Source of the DNA: CAVXTF01 sp963701375
Lineage (GTDB): Bacteria; Actinomycetota; Acidimicrobiia; Acidimicrobiales; CAVXTF01
DNA length: 64,000 nt
Direction: 5' to 3'
NCBI GenBank assembly: GCA_963701375.1
Contig: CAVOZT010000004.1
Location: 372,001-436,000 of the forward strand
The notes beneath the pieces were generated by a model, which had not been told where the DNA came from, made no database searches, and was given only the letters and a program-made list of their open reading frames with translations. Positions 18,048-26,583 of the stretch are shown one piece after another; positions within the stretch are counted from its first letter, which is position 1; each line of letters opens with the position of its first letter. The position numbers and the translations under genes were made by a program.

Positions 18048-18878
18048 TCAGGAGTTACCCGAAATCGTCCAAGTGCAAGTGGGCGGAGCGTTGACTGACA
18101 CGGTGAAGGTTCCCACTGTTCCGAACGACGGTTGATTGCCCGATTCCCGGAGACCGCCGACACTGGAGGACACCTGGCCGACGGAACGACCCGCGCGCAA
18201 GAGCTGGAAGACCGCGGGAGTGGCGAGATCTTTTGGACAGTTGACTGTGTAGCTGAATGTGAACGTCGCGCCTGCGGTGAAGGGTCCCGTGGTCGACGGC
18301 CCCGAGCCCGTGAACTGGAACAACGACACCGTCGCCGCGCTCGCGCTCGGTCCGGTCGTGCTGGTTGGGCTTGACGCGTTCGAGCCCCCGCCGAGCCCGA
18401 GGAACAGGCCAAGCCCGATCGCAACCAAAAGAGTGATACCGATCGTCACGAGCCATGTGCTGTTGACCTTGCGGGCAGGCGTCGGGGGGCCGCCCGTCTG
18501 CCTGCGATCAGTGGTGGACCTCCGATCAGCAGCTGTCCGTCGGTCGGCGGCCTTGGCCGGGCTCTCGTCCGAAGAGCCGAGGTACTCGAGCGCCTCCCGG
18601 ATTGCTTTGGCCTCGGCTGACTCTTCCTTGACGGCCACCCTCTCGCCGACCCTCTGAGCGACCCGTGTGGAACCTAGGCCGACACCGTTATCAGAAGCGG
18701 TCATCGTTCTCGGAGCTTCATCAGCCTGGTCGACAACCAGCTTGCGCTTCTGGGCGGCACTTAGGAGGAGGCCCCCGCAGCGTCCGCAGACTGTCTCTTC
18801 GTCGGCCGACTTGTGCATGCATTTCGGGCAAACGATCGTCACCTCAGAGGTATCGGCTGGTCCGGGGCCTGCACCCAA
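18048..18878 (-). CDS. Zinc-ribbon, single-pass membrane protein of unknown function
   Basis: 276 residues if the TTG at 18878 is used; a GTG at 18842 just before the zinc ribbon is an alternative, and neither has a good ribosome site. CPKC...CGRC (about residues 17-37) forms a zinc ribbon. It is followed by a charged cytosolic region with repeated RRTAADRRSTTDRR, one transmembrane helix (about 140-167, STWLVTIGITLLVAIGLGLFLGL) and an extracytoplasmic Ser/Thr-rich beta domain of ~100 residues (FQFTGSGPSTTGPFTAGATF..., ending CTWTISGNS). This resembles other actinobacterial zinc-ribbon proteins with an outside sensor domain. No function can be assigned. Confidence 0.72.
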   Translation of the reverse strand: MGAGPGPADTSEVTIVCPKCMHKSADEETVCGRCGGLLLSAAQKRKLVVDQADEAPRTMTASDNGVGLGSTRVAQRVGERVAVKEESAEAKAIREALEYLGSSDESPAKAADRRTAADRRSTTDRRQTGGPPTPARKVNSTWLVTIGITLLVAIGLGLFLGLGGGSNASSPTSTTGPSASAATVSLFQFTGSGPSTTGPFTAGATFTFSYTVNCPKDLATPAVFQLLRAGRSVGQVSSSVGGLRESGNQPSFGTVGTFTVSVNAPPTCTWTISGNS

Positions 18879-18911
18879 GAAAAAAATGGTTCCCTGTCGC
18901 TCGAGAAAGGC

Positions 18912-19685
18912 TCAGCCGGCCGCTTCGACCAGTTCAGGGCCTTCGTTGCGCACGCTGTTCACCCTGGTAGAGACCACTAAAGCCGACAGAGTGCCTGCTT
19001 GGGAAGGTTGCAGAAGGCGCTCCATGGTCCCGCGATCGAGGGGTCCATCGGCGAGCCAGGTGTCGATGTCGCCTGGCTCGACCACGACGGGCATACGGTC
19101 GTGGACCGACGCGATGTCGGGCCCGGCCCCGGTCGTGACGATCGTGCAGCTGCGTACCTTCTGCCTCGTCTCCCTCGGCTGGGTTGGATCCCGCCATGTC
19201 TCCCAGAGCCCGGCGAAGGTGAGAGGCTCACCGTCTGACCTGGTGAAATAGAACGGCGTCTTCGGGGCCGGGTTGTCCGGCACCTTGGCTCTCCACTCGT
19301 AGAAGCCGTCGGCGACCACCAGGCAGCGTCTCTCCGAAAGCGCCGAACGGAACGCCGACCGGCGCTCGAGAGTCTCTGCTCGAGCGTTGAACTGCTTGTT
19401 GCCGATCGACGGGTCCTTCGCCCACCACGGGATGAGCCCCCACCTGAAGCTGGCGAGGAGGCGCTCCGGATGGCCGGCATCCTCTGACTCGTCTGAAGAA
19501 GTCTCTGGAGATCTTCCCGGCGAATCGGCGCGCTCGCGTCGAGGGTGCACCAGTGCTAGCACCTGCTGGGTCGGTGGAATGTTCCAGCGGGGTTGCGCAG
19601 CGTCGCCGATATCACCCGCGAGAGCGGCTCCGAGGCGCCGGGCGATGCGTTCGGGTGGGGAGTAAAGGGCAATTCTTCCGCACAT
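18912..19685 (-). CDS. SOS-response-associated peptidase (SRAP/HMCES family)
   Basis: 257 residues. The catalytic Cys2 (MCGRIAL), an Asn in RWNIPPTQ, the Glu in DGFYEWR and His in SVHDRMPVV are all present, the set used by YedK/HMCES to crosslink to abasic sites in single-stranded DNA. ASFRWGLIPWWAKD and NARAETL are family hallmarks. An insertion of about 30 polar residues (RRERADSPGRSPETSSDESE, around 50-75) interrupts the usual QVLAL-FRWGL spacing. The ATG at 19685 is fixed because Cys2 must be residue 2. Likely DNA-protein crosslink protection. Confidence 0.93.
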   Translation of the reverse strand: MCGRIALYSPPERIARRLGAALAGDIGDAAQPRWNIPPTQQVLALVHPRRERADSPGRSPETSSDESEDAGHPERLLASFRWGLIPWWAKDPSIGNKQFNARAETLERRSAFRSALSERRCLVVADGFYEWRAKVPDNPAPKTPFYFTRSDGEPLTFAGLWETWRDPTQPRETRQKVRSCTIVTTGAGPDIASVHDRMPVVVEPGDIDTWLADGPLDRGTMERLLQPSQAGTLSALVVSTRVNSVRNEGPELVEAAG

Positions 19686-19690
19686 GGCAT

Positions 19691-20024
19691 TCAGCCTAAG
19701 GGGCTGACGAGACTTCGTTCTTCCCGGATGAGCACGACGAATCGGTCATCAACCTTGCTGTGCAAGGTTCCGAGCAAGGTCACACGACAACTGCCAGGCA
19801 AGGTCGCGACCCGAGCCTTGTGCGATGCCAAGTCTTCGATCAGTGCGACTCCCGGGGTCCGGACTCGAGGAGCCGCATTTGTTTGCACAACCAAAGCACA
19901 ACCGATATGTTCGCCCGCGAAGGTCCATCCGTCGAGGGCAGCGAGGGGGGGCTGTGTCAGTCGGCGGTGTGGCGACCTCGGTGGTCGCGCTCGGCTCTCG
20001 ATCCGGCGCGTCCTCTGAAACCAC
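19691..20024 (-). CDS. Possible small hypothetical protein, frame broken at a G7 tract
   Basis: Between the SRAP gene and the first pilus-cluster gene there is no clean gene. On the minus strand a credible ~83-residue tail (LAALDGWTFAGEHIGCALVV...LGTLHSKVDDRFVVLIREE) ends at 19691, six bases before SRAP. Joining it across the 7-G run at 19945-19951 to another frame starting at a GTG (20024; VVSEDAPDREPSATTEVATPP) gives ~110 residues. No family recognised. The join is a guess from composition, and the start overlaps the promoter area of the next gene. The stretch may instead be non-coding. Confidence 0.3.
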
Positions 20025-20073
20025 CGGGTGCGCGCCGCTTTCGGCCCCACCTCGCTTCTGGCGACCGAGCTCA

Positions 20074-20955
20074 ATGTCCTTTCGCCTGAAGTCCTCACTA
20101 TTGGTTCTCGTCTTCGCGTGTGTCGTAGCCGTCACCCAGACGGTCTTTGTTCCCAGAGGATTTGCGGACGCGACGGGTAGCGATGGACACGGGAAAGTGA
20201 GGGTGGGTGCGTCGACCGGGGCATCTGGAAGCAAGTACCCCGTAACGCACGGCTCTGGTGGAAGTGCCACGGAGACCGGGTCATGTATTTACGAGCCGGT
20301 TCCCTCATACACGGCGCAGGCACTTGGCAAAGGTGGACCGCTTCCCGGTGAGTGGCTCCTCTTCGGGTGTCCAGGGGTTGACCTCGGACTCTTCAGCAGC
20401 CAGGGCATTGTCTGGATGAACGTGGTCTGGGTCACCTACGTGTCTTCCAAACCCGCAACCGTGAACGTCGCAGAACACGCAGAGTCGTCTATTGCCTTGC
20501 CCTCACCGGTCATAAGTACCGACCCCTCTGGCACGACCTTCGTGAACCTCTCCACGTGGTTCTGGGTGTCGAGCTCCGCTTGGCATCCGTTCACTGCCAC
20601 CGCTCGCGCCGGAGGAGTCTCCGCCACGGCTGTCGCGAGGCCGGTGAAAGTCGAGTTCTCGACGGGTGACGGCGGAAGCATCACTTGCAACGGGCCAGGA
20701 ACTCCATACGACAAGAACGAAGCGAGTTCTGCGCAATCAACGTCTTGCTTGCACATCTATCGATCTTCGTCGGCGAGCCAGCAGAGTCCTGACGGAAATC
20801 CCGACGACGCCGCTTACCTGGTGACGGCCACCATCACCTGGGCCGTCGCTTGGACGGCTGTCGGTGCACCGGGCGGAGGGACTTTGCCGAACCTCACCAC
20901 GACCTCGACGGCCAGATTACGGGTGGAGCAGATCGAGTCGGTTGGACGGCCGTGA
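20074..20955 (+). CDS. Exported protein of unknown function at the head of the pilus operon
   Basis: 293 residues with an N-terminal signal peptide (RLKSSLLVLVFACVVAVTQTVFVPRGFA, cleavage near 32). The mature part is Ser/Thr/Gly/Trp-rich and beta-like (GIVWMNVVWVTYVSSKPATVNV, WFWVSSSAWHPFTATA) with four Cys that could pair. No family recognised. Its stop overlaps the GTG of the SAF-domain gene, so it is translated with the Tad cluster and may be a pilus-associated or cell-surface protein. The ATG at 20074 directly precedes the signal peptide. Confidence 0.7.
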   Translation: MSFRLKSSLLVLVFACVVAVTQTVFVPRGFADATGSDGHGKVRVGASTGASGSKYPVTHGSGGSATETGSCIYEPVPSYTAQALGKGGPLPGEWLLFGCPGVDLGLFSSQGIVWMNVVWVTYVSSKPATVNVAEHAESSIALPSPVISTDPSGTTFVNLSTWFWVSSSAWHPFTATARAGGVSATAVARPVKVEFSTGDGGSITCNGPGTPYDKNEASSAQSTSCLHIYRSSSASQQSPDGNPDDAAYLVTATITWAVAWTAVGAPGGGTLPNLTTTSTARLRVEQIESVGRP

Positions 20956-21710
20956 TCGAGAACTTGACGCGCTCTCGTACAAAGGCTCCCGCCCTATCCG
21001 CGACTCCCGTCTCGTCTGAGAGGCGGGACATGCAATCCGGTAGCAGACCGTTGCGGGTGTTCCCGAAGGGGAGCGGACGCAACCCGGCGAAGGCGGTCGT
21101 ATCGATTGCGATCGTCGTCACGTGCTCTGCGCTGTTCGCACTGATCTACGTCCATTCGTCTCGACTCGTTTCGGTGATCGCGCTGACACATCAGGTCGGT
21201 CAAGGTGAAGTGATCGAAGAATCGGATCTCCGACAGGTCAACGTTGCTCTCGCAGGTGGAGTCTCTGCCGTTCCGGTTGCCGACGCGAATCTGGTGATCG
21301 GTAAGCCGGCGGCTGTCACCCTGCTCGCCGGGACGCTGCTTTCTCCATCCGATGTCGGAGGCGCTACGGCGCTTGCAACCGGTCAGTCCGTGGTCGGAGT
21401 GGATCTGAAACCCGGAATGTTGCCGGCCTCGGGTGTCCAGCCGGGAGAAAGCGTTCTGGTGGTACTCACTGGCCCGACAGGTTCTCCGGTGACGACTGGA
21501 GGTGCAACCGGTCAACCCGGCAAGCAGACATCCGGCGAGTCGGCGGGCCTCATCGCGGCGACGGTGGTCGCAGTCGATAACTCGTCCGTCAACTCAGGGT
21601 CCGGAGACGTCGTCGTGTCGGTTGAGGTCCCCCTGGCAAGCGCTTCTGTCGTGGCCGGCTGGTCGGCGGCCGGCCAGGCGGCGCTCGTCCAGGTCGGCGG
21701 TTCGCCATGA
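20952..21710 (+). CDS. cpaB: SAF-domain pilus assembly protein (CpaB/RcpC-like)
   Basis: 252 residues: a charged cytosolic N-terminus, one transmembrane helix (about 44-66, KAVVSIAIVVTCSALFALIYV) and an extracytoplasmic SAF domain (SVIALTHQVGQGEVIEESDLRQVNVAL...VIGKPAAVTLLAGTLLSPSDV). This is the usual layout of CpaB/RcpC in Tad pilus systems, where it helps stabilise the outer assembly. In a monoderm organism a periplasm-facing role remains but no secretin is expected. The GTG start overlaps the previous stop by four bases, and its own stop overlaps an ATG at 21707. Confidence 0.8.
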   Translation: MIENLTRSRTKAPALSATPVSSERRDMQSGSRPLRVFPKGSGRNPAKAVVSIAIVVTCSALFALIYVHSSRLVSVIALTHQVGQGEVIEESDLRQVNVALAGGVSAVPVADANLVIGKPAAVTLLAGTLLSPSDVGGATALATGQSVVGVDLKPGMLPASGVQPGESVLVVLTGPTGSPVTTGGATGQPGKQTSGESAGLIAATVVAVDNSSVNSGSGDVVVSVEVPLASASVVAGWSAAGQAALVQVGGSP

Positions 21711-21744
21711 CCCCCATCACGTCCACCGTTTCGGTCGCCGGCGA

Positions 21745-22734
21745 ATGCGACGTGATCTGCCTGTGACGACGGTCTCGGTGTGCTCGGCGAAGGGCTCTCC
21801 CGGTGTGACGACCCTTGCGTGCGCGCTTGGCGCGGTGTGGCCGGCTGAACGGCGAGTCATGGTTGCCGAATGTGATCCGTCGGGTGGTGACATTGCTGCG
21901 AGATTCGGCCTGTCCGCTAAGCGCGGCATGACGAGTCTGATTCTCGAGGCCAGGCGGTCAGGTTCGAAGACCGCGCTCGAACTGGAAGACCACATCCAGG
22001 TTGTTCCTGGCGGTCTCGAAGTCCTGGCCGGTCCAACGGGCGCTCGAGCATCCGGGACGGTGGACACAGAGCTGCCGGAGTGCCTGGTTCACCTGACAAT
22101 GAGCGGAGAGGATCACGGCCCGCCCGCTGTGCGCGATCTGGTGTTCGACTGCGGTCGGATTCAGCTCGGTGCCGCGGGACAAGCCGCAGCGATCGGGGCT
22201 TCACATCACGTCCTCGTCGTAGCGCGTCCGACGGTCGAGGCGGTGGCGTCGACGCTATGGATCGCTGAACGCCTCAATCAGCGTCGCGATCCCCGCGGAT
22301 TCCTGGAGACAGACATCGGTGCCGCAGGTCTCGTACTCGTGGGCAGCGGAACAGTTTCCCCTTCTCAGGCTGCCGCCGCGCTCGGGCTCCCGCTTATCGC
22401 GGTCGTCGCCGATGATCGTGCGGCAGCCTCCGCGCTGCGAGGGGAGCCGCTTTCTTCGTGGCGACTTGCGCGGTCGGCCCTCGTTGATTCGGTCAGGGAG
22501 CTCGCTGCCGCATTGCTCGAACCCGTTGACGCGCGTGAGCGACACGAAGCGACCCATGTCAGCCGATCGCATGCCGAGACTCCGACCCGCAGAGAACGGT
22601 CGATCGGTCGGACATTTCACCTTCCGTTTCGCGCTTCTTCGCGCGGCCGAGTGGTGGAAGCAGATGTGGACGGCGCTTCGGCATTTGCGTCAAGCGTTCC
22701 CGTAACGCTCGCGGCCAACGAGGCAGATCTATGA
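21745..22734 (+). CDS. cpaE: CpaE/TadZ-like ParA-fold ATPase with divergent P-loop
   Basis: 329 residues. A MinD/ParA-fold core: deviant Walker A SAKGSPGVTTLACALG, AECDPSGGDIAARFGL, DLVFDCGRIQ (Walker B position) and HHVLVVARPTVEAVASTLW. The first Lys of the KGG motif is kept but the GK[ST] Lys is Val, as in other actinobacterial Tad-associated copies. It probably positions the pilus machine at the membrane. The start is unclear: ATG 21745 or GTG 21763; an overlapping 19-codon ORF (21707-21766) starts at the SAF stop and may only pass ribosomes along. A poorly conserved C-terminal tail follows about residue 260. Confidence 0.75.
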   Translation: MRRDLPVTTVSVCSAKGSPGVTTLACALGAVWPAERRVMVAECDPSGGDIAARFGLSAKRGMTSLILEARRSGSKTALELEDHIQVVPGGLEVLAGPTGARASGTVDTELPECLVHLTMSGEDHGPPAVRDLVFDCGRIQLGAAGQAAAIGASHHVLVVARPTVEAVASTLWIAERLNQRRDPRGFLETDIGAAGLVLVGSGTVSPSQAAAALGLPLIAVVADDRAAASALRGEPLSSWRLARSALVDSVRELAAALLEPVDARERHEATHVSRSHAETPTRRERSIGRTFHLPFRASSRGRVVEADVDGASAFASSVPVTLAANEADL

Positions 22735-24104
22735 CTCAGATTGACCTTGTCGCGGAGCTTAGGACGGCCGTTGCCGCCCAACTACACGCCGATTCTCTAG
22801 GTGAATTGGGATTCGACGATCGGAGGGAGCTCGCTCGGGAGCTGACCATGTCGCGCCTCCGACGTAGAGATTCAGATCTGGTCACGGCGGGAAGGCCGCC
22901 GCTCGACCCCGTGATCGAGCAGCAAGTCACACAATCAGTAATTGACGCGCTCTTCGGACTCGGCCGTCTGCAGACGTTGGTGGACGACGAACGGATCGAG
23001 AACATTGATGTGAACGGGTGTGACCAGGTTTGGGTCACGTACGCCGACGGTTCCAAGGTGGGGATGGACCCCGTTGCCGACAGCGACGAGGAGCTCATCG
23101 AGCTGCTCAGGATGGCGGCGGCGAGATTCGGGCTGTCCGAGAGGCGGTTCGACCTTGCGCACCCCGAGCTCGATCTCCGGCTTCCGGACGGAAGCAGGCT
23201 TTCGGCTCTCATGGCGGTGGTGGCGCGACCATCGGTTTCTATACGTAGGCATCGTTTCGTCGATCTGACCATCGACGATCTGATCGCGCTCGGGACACTC
23301 AACGACGTGACCGCTTCGTTCCTCAAGGCGGCCGTTCACGCAAGGAAGAACATCGTCGTGGCGGGTGCGATGAACTCGGGCAAGACGACACTGATTCGTG
23401 CACTCGCATCTGAGATACCACCCCGGGAGCGGGTCGTCACGATCGAGCAAGCCTTCGAACTAGGTCTCGACTCCATGACCGCACGTCATCCCGATCTCGT
23501 CGCGCTCGAGGCACGCGAAGCGAACATGGAGGGCGAGGGGGCAATCGGGATGGCGGCTCTCGTCCGCAGAGCGTTACGGATGAATGCGGACCGCGTGATC
23601 GTCGGAGAGGTTCTCGGCGACGAGGTGATCCCAATGTTGAACGCCATGAGCCAAGGTCGTTCCGGCTCGATGTGCACAATTCACGCCGACTCTTCTTCGG
23701 GAGTTTTCCGCCGGCTTGCCTCGTATGCGGTTCAGGCACCTGAGCACCTTCCGCTCGAAGCCACAACATTGCTCGTGGCAGGTGCAGTGCATTTCGTGGT
23801 GTTTCTGGACGTAGAGACTCCGGCCCGTCGAGACCTTGTTGATGATTGGGTGCCAGGCAATGCAACGTCGTTGCACGACGATTCGGTTCTCGTGTTCCGC
23901 CCTGTGCAACGCAGAAGGTTTGTCTCGTCGATCCGCGAGGTTGTTGACGCAGACGGCATGCAGGTCGTGTCGAACGAGGTCTTCAGGCCGGGGTCGGATC
24001 TGTTGGCTGTACCGAGCGCACCACTTCGTTCAGGGACACTCGAGGATCTGATGATGCATGGTTACGCACTGCGATTCGCGCCGGAGAACGTGTCGTGGCG
24101 ATGA
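22731..24104 (+). CDS. tadA: Tad pilus secretion ATPase (CpaF/TadA)
   Basis: 457-residue type II/IV secretion ATPase powering Flp pilus extrusion. Walker A is GAMNSGKTTLIRAL (about 215), the Asp-box region is VVTIEQAFELGL, Walker B is VIVGEVLGDEVIPMLNAMSQGRSG, and the His box is CTIHADSS. The N-terminal domain carries IENIDVNGCDQVWVTYADG as in CpaF. The ATG overlaps the CpaE stop and the end overlaps TadB, so the set is co-translated. It acts as a hexamer on the cytosolic face, with TadB and TadC as membrane platform. Confidence 0.92.
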   Translation: MTQIDLVAELRTAVAAQLHADSLGELGFDDRRELARELTMSRLRRRDSDLVTAGRPPLDPVIEQQVTQSVIDALFGLGRLQTLVDDERIENIDVNGCDQVWVTYADGSKVGMDPVADSDEELIELLRMAAARFGLSERRFDLAHPELDLRLPDGSRLSALMAVVARPSVSIRRHRFVDLTIDDLIALGTLNDVTASFLKAAVHARKNIVVAGAMNSGKTTLIRALASEIPPRERVVTIEQAFELGLDSMTARHPDLVALEAREANMEGEGAIGMAALVRRALRMNADRVIVGEVLGDEVIPMLNAMSQGRSGSMCTIHADSSSGVFRRLASYAVQAPEHLPLEATTLLVAGAVHFVVFLDVETPARRDLVDDWVPGNATSLHDDSVLVFRPVQRRRFVSSIREVVDADGMQVVSNEVFRPGSDLLAVPSAPLRSGTLEDLMMHGYALRFAPENVSWR

Positions 24105-24979
24105 CGATCCTCGCGGTCTGCTGCGGCATCGGCGTCGGCGCGGGACTGCTCGTGTTCGCCACGTCGGTACGTCCTAGACGCGGATCGGTTCAAGGTCCGG
24201 GGAGACACGAGAGCCATTTTTCGTTTCGCGATTCTTCGTGGTGGGGACGGTTGACTCTCGCGGTGACTCTTGCTGCTTTGACAGCAATCTTGACGCGATG
24301 GCCGGCGGCGGTGCTGTTGGCGGCATGCGGAGGGTTAGGTCTGCCGTCTCTGATCCGCGTGACCCGCCGGACCGACACGACTGCGCGAACCGAAGCGATT
24401 GCCCTATGGACTGAATTACTCCGAGACACATTGGCGGCCGCGTCGGGTCTGTCTCAGTCGATCGTCGCAACCGCTTCGGTCGCACCAATCCCGATCCGAG
24501 CGGAGGTCGAGGCCCTCGCGTTGCGGCTCTCATATGGAATGCCAAGCCCGGACGCACTGAGAATGTTTGCAGACGAGGTTGCTGATCCCGGCGCAGATCT
24601 GGTCGTGTGCGCACTGATGCTCGCCGCGGCGGCCCGAGCGCAACGCCTGGTGGAGCTTCTCGGGGCCCTCGCTGAGGCCATGCGCGAGGAGGTCGCCATG
24701 CGCCTCAGGGTCGAGTCGAGCCGAGCGTCGGCTAGAAGCGGAGTCCGGACGATCACACTCTTCTCTGTCGGCTTTGCCGGTTTGATCGCCTTGGTGGCGC
24801 GCGCATACTTGGCGCCATTCGGTTCCGCTAGCGGTCAACTCGCACTCGTTCTTGCAGGAACCCTTGAGGCGGCCGGAATCGTTCTCATGATGCGTCTCGT
24901 TCGGGTGCCTCCTTCGCCGCGACTTCTCCTGACTTCTGAGGGATTGGAGACTGGGAAGATATTCGAGGCTCGTGTATGA
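24095..24979 (+). CDS. tadB: Tad pilus inner-membrane platform protein TadB
   Basis: About 294 residues from GTG 24095 (or 292 from ATG 24101, which overlaps the tadA stop as ATGA). Two hydrophobic stretches lie near the N-terminus (1-24 and about 52-85), then a cytosolic four-helix type II secretion F domain (LWTELLRDTLAAASGLSQSIVATA...), then two more membrane helices (about 213-260). GLSQSI and VCALMLAAAARAQRLVELLGALAEAMREE fit the F-domain pattern. It pairs with TadC to form the platform on which TadA acts. Identity rests on fold pattern plus position between tadA and tadC. Confidence 0.82.
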   Translation: MAMTILAVCCGIGVGAGLLVFATSVRPRRGSVQGPGRHESHFSFRDSSWWGRLTLAVTLAALTAILTRWPAAVLLAACGGLGLPSLIRVTRRTDTTARTEAIALWTELLRDTLAAASGLSQSIVATASVAPIPIRAEVEALALRLSYGMPSPDALRMFADEVADPGADLVVCALMLAAAARAQRLVELLGALAEAMREEVAMRLRVESSRASARSGVRTITLFSVGFAGLIALVARAYLAPFGSASGQLALVLAGTLEAAGIVLMMRLVRVPPSPRLLLTSEGLETGKIFEARV

Positions 24980-25905
24980 CGGCGACGATCCTGCTGGGGA
25001 TGGGTGCAGGTTTTGGAGTCGTGTTCCTCGTCGCTGCATCGCGTCCGCGCCGCCAGACTCTTTACTCGCAGCTACGCGCCCTCAACGTCGACCCGCTGGA
25101 GGTGACGGATGACGTCGTTTGCGTCCCGAACGTCCAAGGATTCCACAAGGGTCAGCTCCGCGCTCGGGTGCGACTCTGGCTTGGCGTCAGGGCGACAGGG
25201 GCAATGGACCTCGTGCCCTCAGTTGGCGAAGGTTGTCGTCGTGACCTCCGTTCGGCCGGCTGGAAGGCAGACACCCTGGCCGAGCGGTGTGTGTTCTCGA
25301 GCCTTGCCGGAGCGCTCCTACCTTTCATCATCTGGGCTCTCCTCTCGCTTCGAGGGATCGGGATGCCCCTCGTCCTTCCTATATGGGTCGGTTTGATTGG
25401 CGCCTCGTCGGGCGCTTTCTTGCCGATCCTCGTTCTGAAAAGCGAAGCGAAAAAGGCGCGTCGCCAGGCGAGAAGGGTGGTCGGATGCTTCCTCGACCTC
25501 GTTGTTCTCGCACTCGCCGGTGGCTTGGGGATAGAAGGCGCATTGCACGCGGCCGCCGCCATTGGTGAAACCCCAGTGTCGAATCAGATGATCCGCCGTC
25601 TGGAGGAGGCTCGTGACGCCGGGCGCACGCCCTGGGATGCTCTCGAGCGACTTGGACACGAACTCGCCGTTCCCGAGCTCGTCGAGCTCTCATTGGCGGT
25701 GAGCCTTGCAGGCACAGAGGGGGCTCGCATCAAGTCGACTCTTGCTGCCAAGGCCGCATCGATCAGGCGACACGAGCTCGCCGACGCAGAGGCAGACGCG
25801 AACACGATCAGCGAAAGACTCTTCATCCCGGGAGTGCTGCTCTTGATCGGCTTTTTGATCTTCATCGGTTATCCCGCTGTGGCTCGTCTCACCGCGGGCT
25901 TGTGA
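24976..25905 (+). CDS. tadC: Tad pilus inner-membrane platform protein TadC
   Basis: 309 residues; ATG overlaps the tadB stop. Hydrophobic segments at about 3-19, 100-122, 126-150 and 288-305 flank a cytosolic F domain with FLDLVVLALAGGLGIEGALHAAA, typical of TadC (LxLLxxxxxAGLsxxxAL). FIPGVLLLIGFLIFIGYPAV is the final membrane helix. It is expected to complex with TadB. Followed after 58 bases by the candidate pilin gene. Confidence 0.85.
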   Translation: MTATILLGMGAGFGVVFLVAASRPRRQTLYSQLRALNVDPLEVTDDVVCVPNVQGFHKGQLRARVRLWLGVRATGAMDLVPSVGEGCRRDLRSAGWKADTLAERCVFSSLAGALLPFIIWALLSLRGIGMPLVLPIWVGLIGASSGAFLPILVLKSEAKKARRQARRVVGCFLDLVVLALAGGLGIEGALHAAAAIGETPVSNQMIRRLEEARDAGRTPWDALERLGHELAVPELVELSLAVSLAGTEGARIKSTLAAKAASIRRHELADAEADANTISERLFIPGVLLLIGFLIFIGYPAVARLTAGL

Positions 25906-25963
25906 ATCATGTCGAACCCGGTCTGGAGCTCGGCACGGCAGGAACAAGAGCGAGGAGAGTGGA

Positions 25964-26155
25964 ATGATCACGCAGATTCAGATCTTTTGGGTCTTGCTCC
26001 GAATCGGTTTTCAAGTGGTTCGCGAAAGAGACGAAAGGGGGAGCACCGTGGAGACGGTCATCCTGACTGCCGTGTTCGCTGTACTCGCGATAACCGTGGG
26101 CGCCATCATCGTTGCCAAAGTGACTGCGAAGGCCCACTCGATCCACCTCAACTGA
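25964..26155 (+). CDS. Flp-type prepilin (small pilin)
   Basis: 63 residues with a strong ribosome site (GGAGAGTGGA) before the ATG. Charged leader RERDERG, then STVETVILTAVFAVLAITVGAIIVAKV, one long hydrophobic helix, then a short polar tail. This is the size and layout of Flp pilins, processed after Gly. The conserved Glu is at +4 after the Gly rather than the usual +5, which is unusual. Position directly after tadC supports the pilin role. It would be the main pilus subunit; the peptidase that would process it is not in the window. Confidence 0.75.
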   Translation: MITQIQIFWVLLRIGFQVVRERDERGSTVETVILTAVFAVLAITVGAIIVAKVTAKAHSIHLN

Positions 26156-26583
26156 CACGAGAGTCGGTTATAGGACCTCGCCCGGCGGCGTCAGTCAGGG
26201 GAATATTCGGCGCGCAACGCGGCAGCACTGTAGTCGAGGTTGTCATCGTGCTCCCGGTGATGATGCTCGTGATCCTCTTCGCCATCCAAGCCGCAATGTG
26301 GGCCGAAGCTGCTCAGGTGGTACAAGCCGCCGCTGCTGTCGGGAGCGAGACGGCTGCCGGTTCCGGAAGCTCAACGGCTGCCGGAGCGGCGGCGACTTAC
26401 TCGTATCTGATTGTTCAAGGCGAGCGCCTCGTATCAGAGCCCTCCGTGAACGTGAATACCTCACCTGGTGGGCTCGTCGAGGTTCGAGTGCATGCCTCGG
26501 CGATATCGATACTTCCTTTCCTGCATCTGACGGTTTCAGCGGTCAGAGTCGAGCCGGTCCAGAAATTCAGGGAGTCAGGTTGA
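26152..26583 (+). CDS. TadE-like minor pilin
   Basis: About 143 residues. RGSTVVEVVIVLPVMMLVILFAIQAAMWAEAAQVVQAAAA is a standard TadE N-terminus: Gly, then Glu at +5, then a membrane helix. The exported part is short and Ala/Ser-rich. No ATG, GTG or TTG exists between the pilin stop and this motif; a CTG at 26152 overlapping the pilin stop (CTGA) is the only near-cognate start. Non-standard initiation or a sequence error upstream is therefore likely. Coupling with the pilin and the next gene is evident. Confidence 0.7.
   Translation: MTRESVIGPRPAASVRGIFGAQRGSTVVEVVIVLPVMMLVILFAIQAAMWAEAAQVVQAAAAVGSETAAGSGSSTAAGAAATYSYLIVQGERLVSEPSVNVNTSPGGLVEVRVHASAISILPFLHLTVSAVRVEPVQKFRESG

Noticed and set aside
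21707..21766. 19-codon open frame between the SAF-domain gene and the CpaE-like gene
   Set aside because: Too short to support as a protein; it may only carry ribosomes to the next start.
25909..26151. Extension of the TadE-like gene upstream to an ATG at 25909
   Set aside because: It would overlap the entire pilin gene and is very Arg/Ser-rich; the pilin has a good ribosome site and fits the locus.
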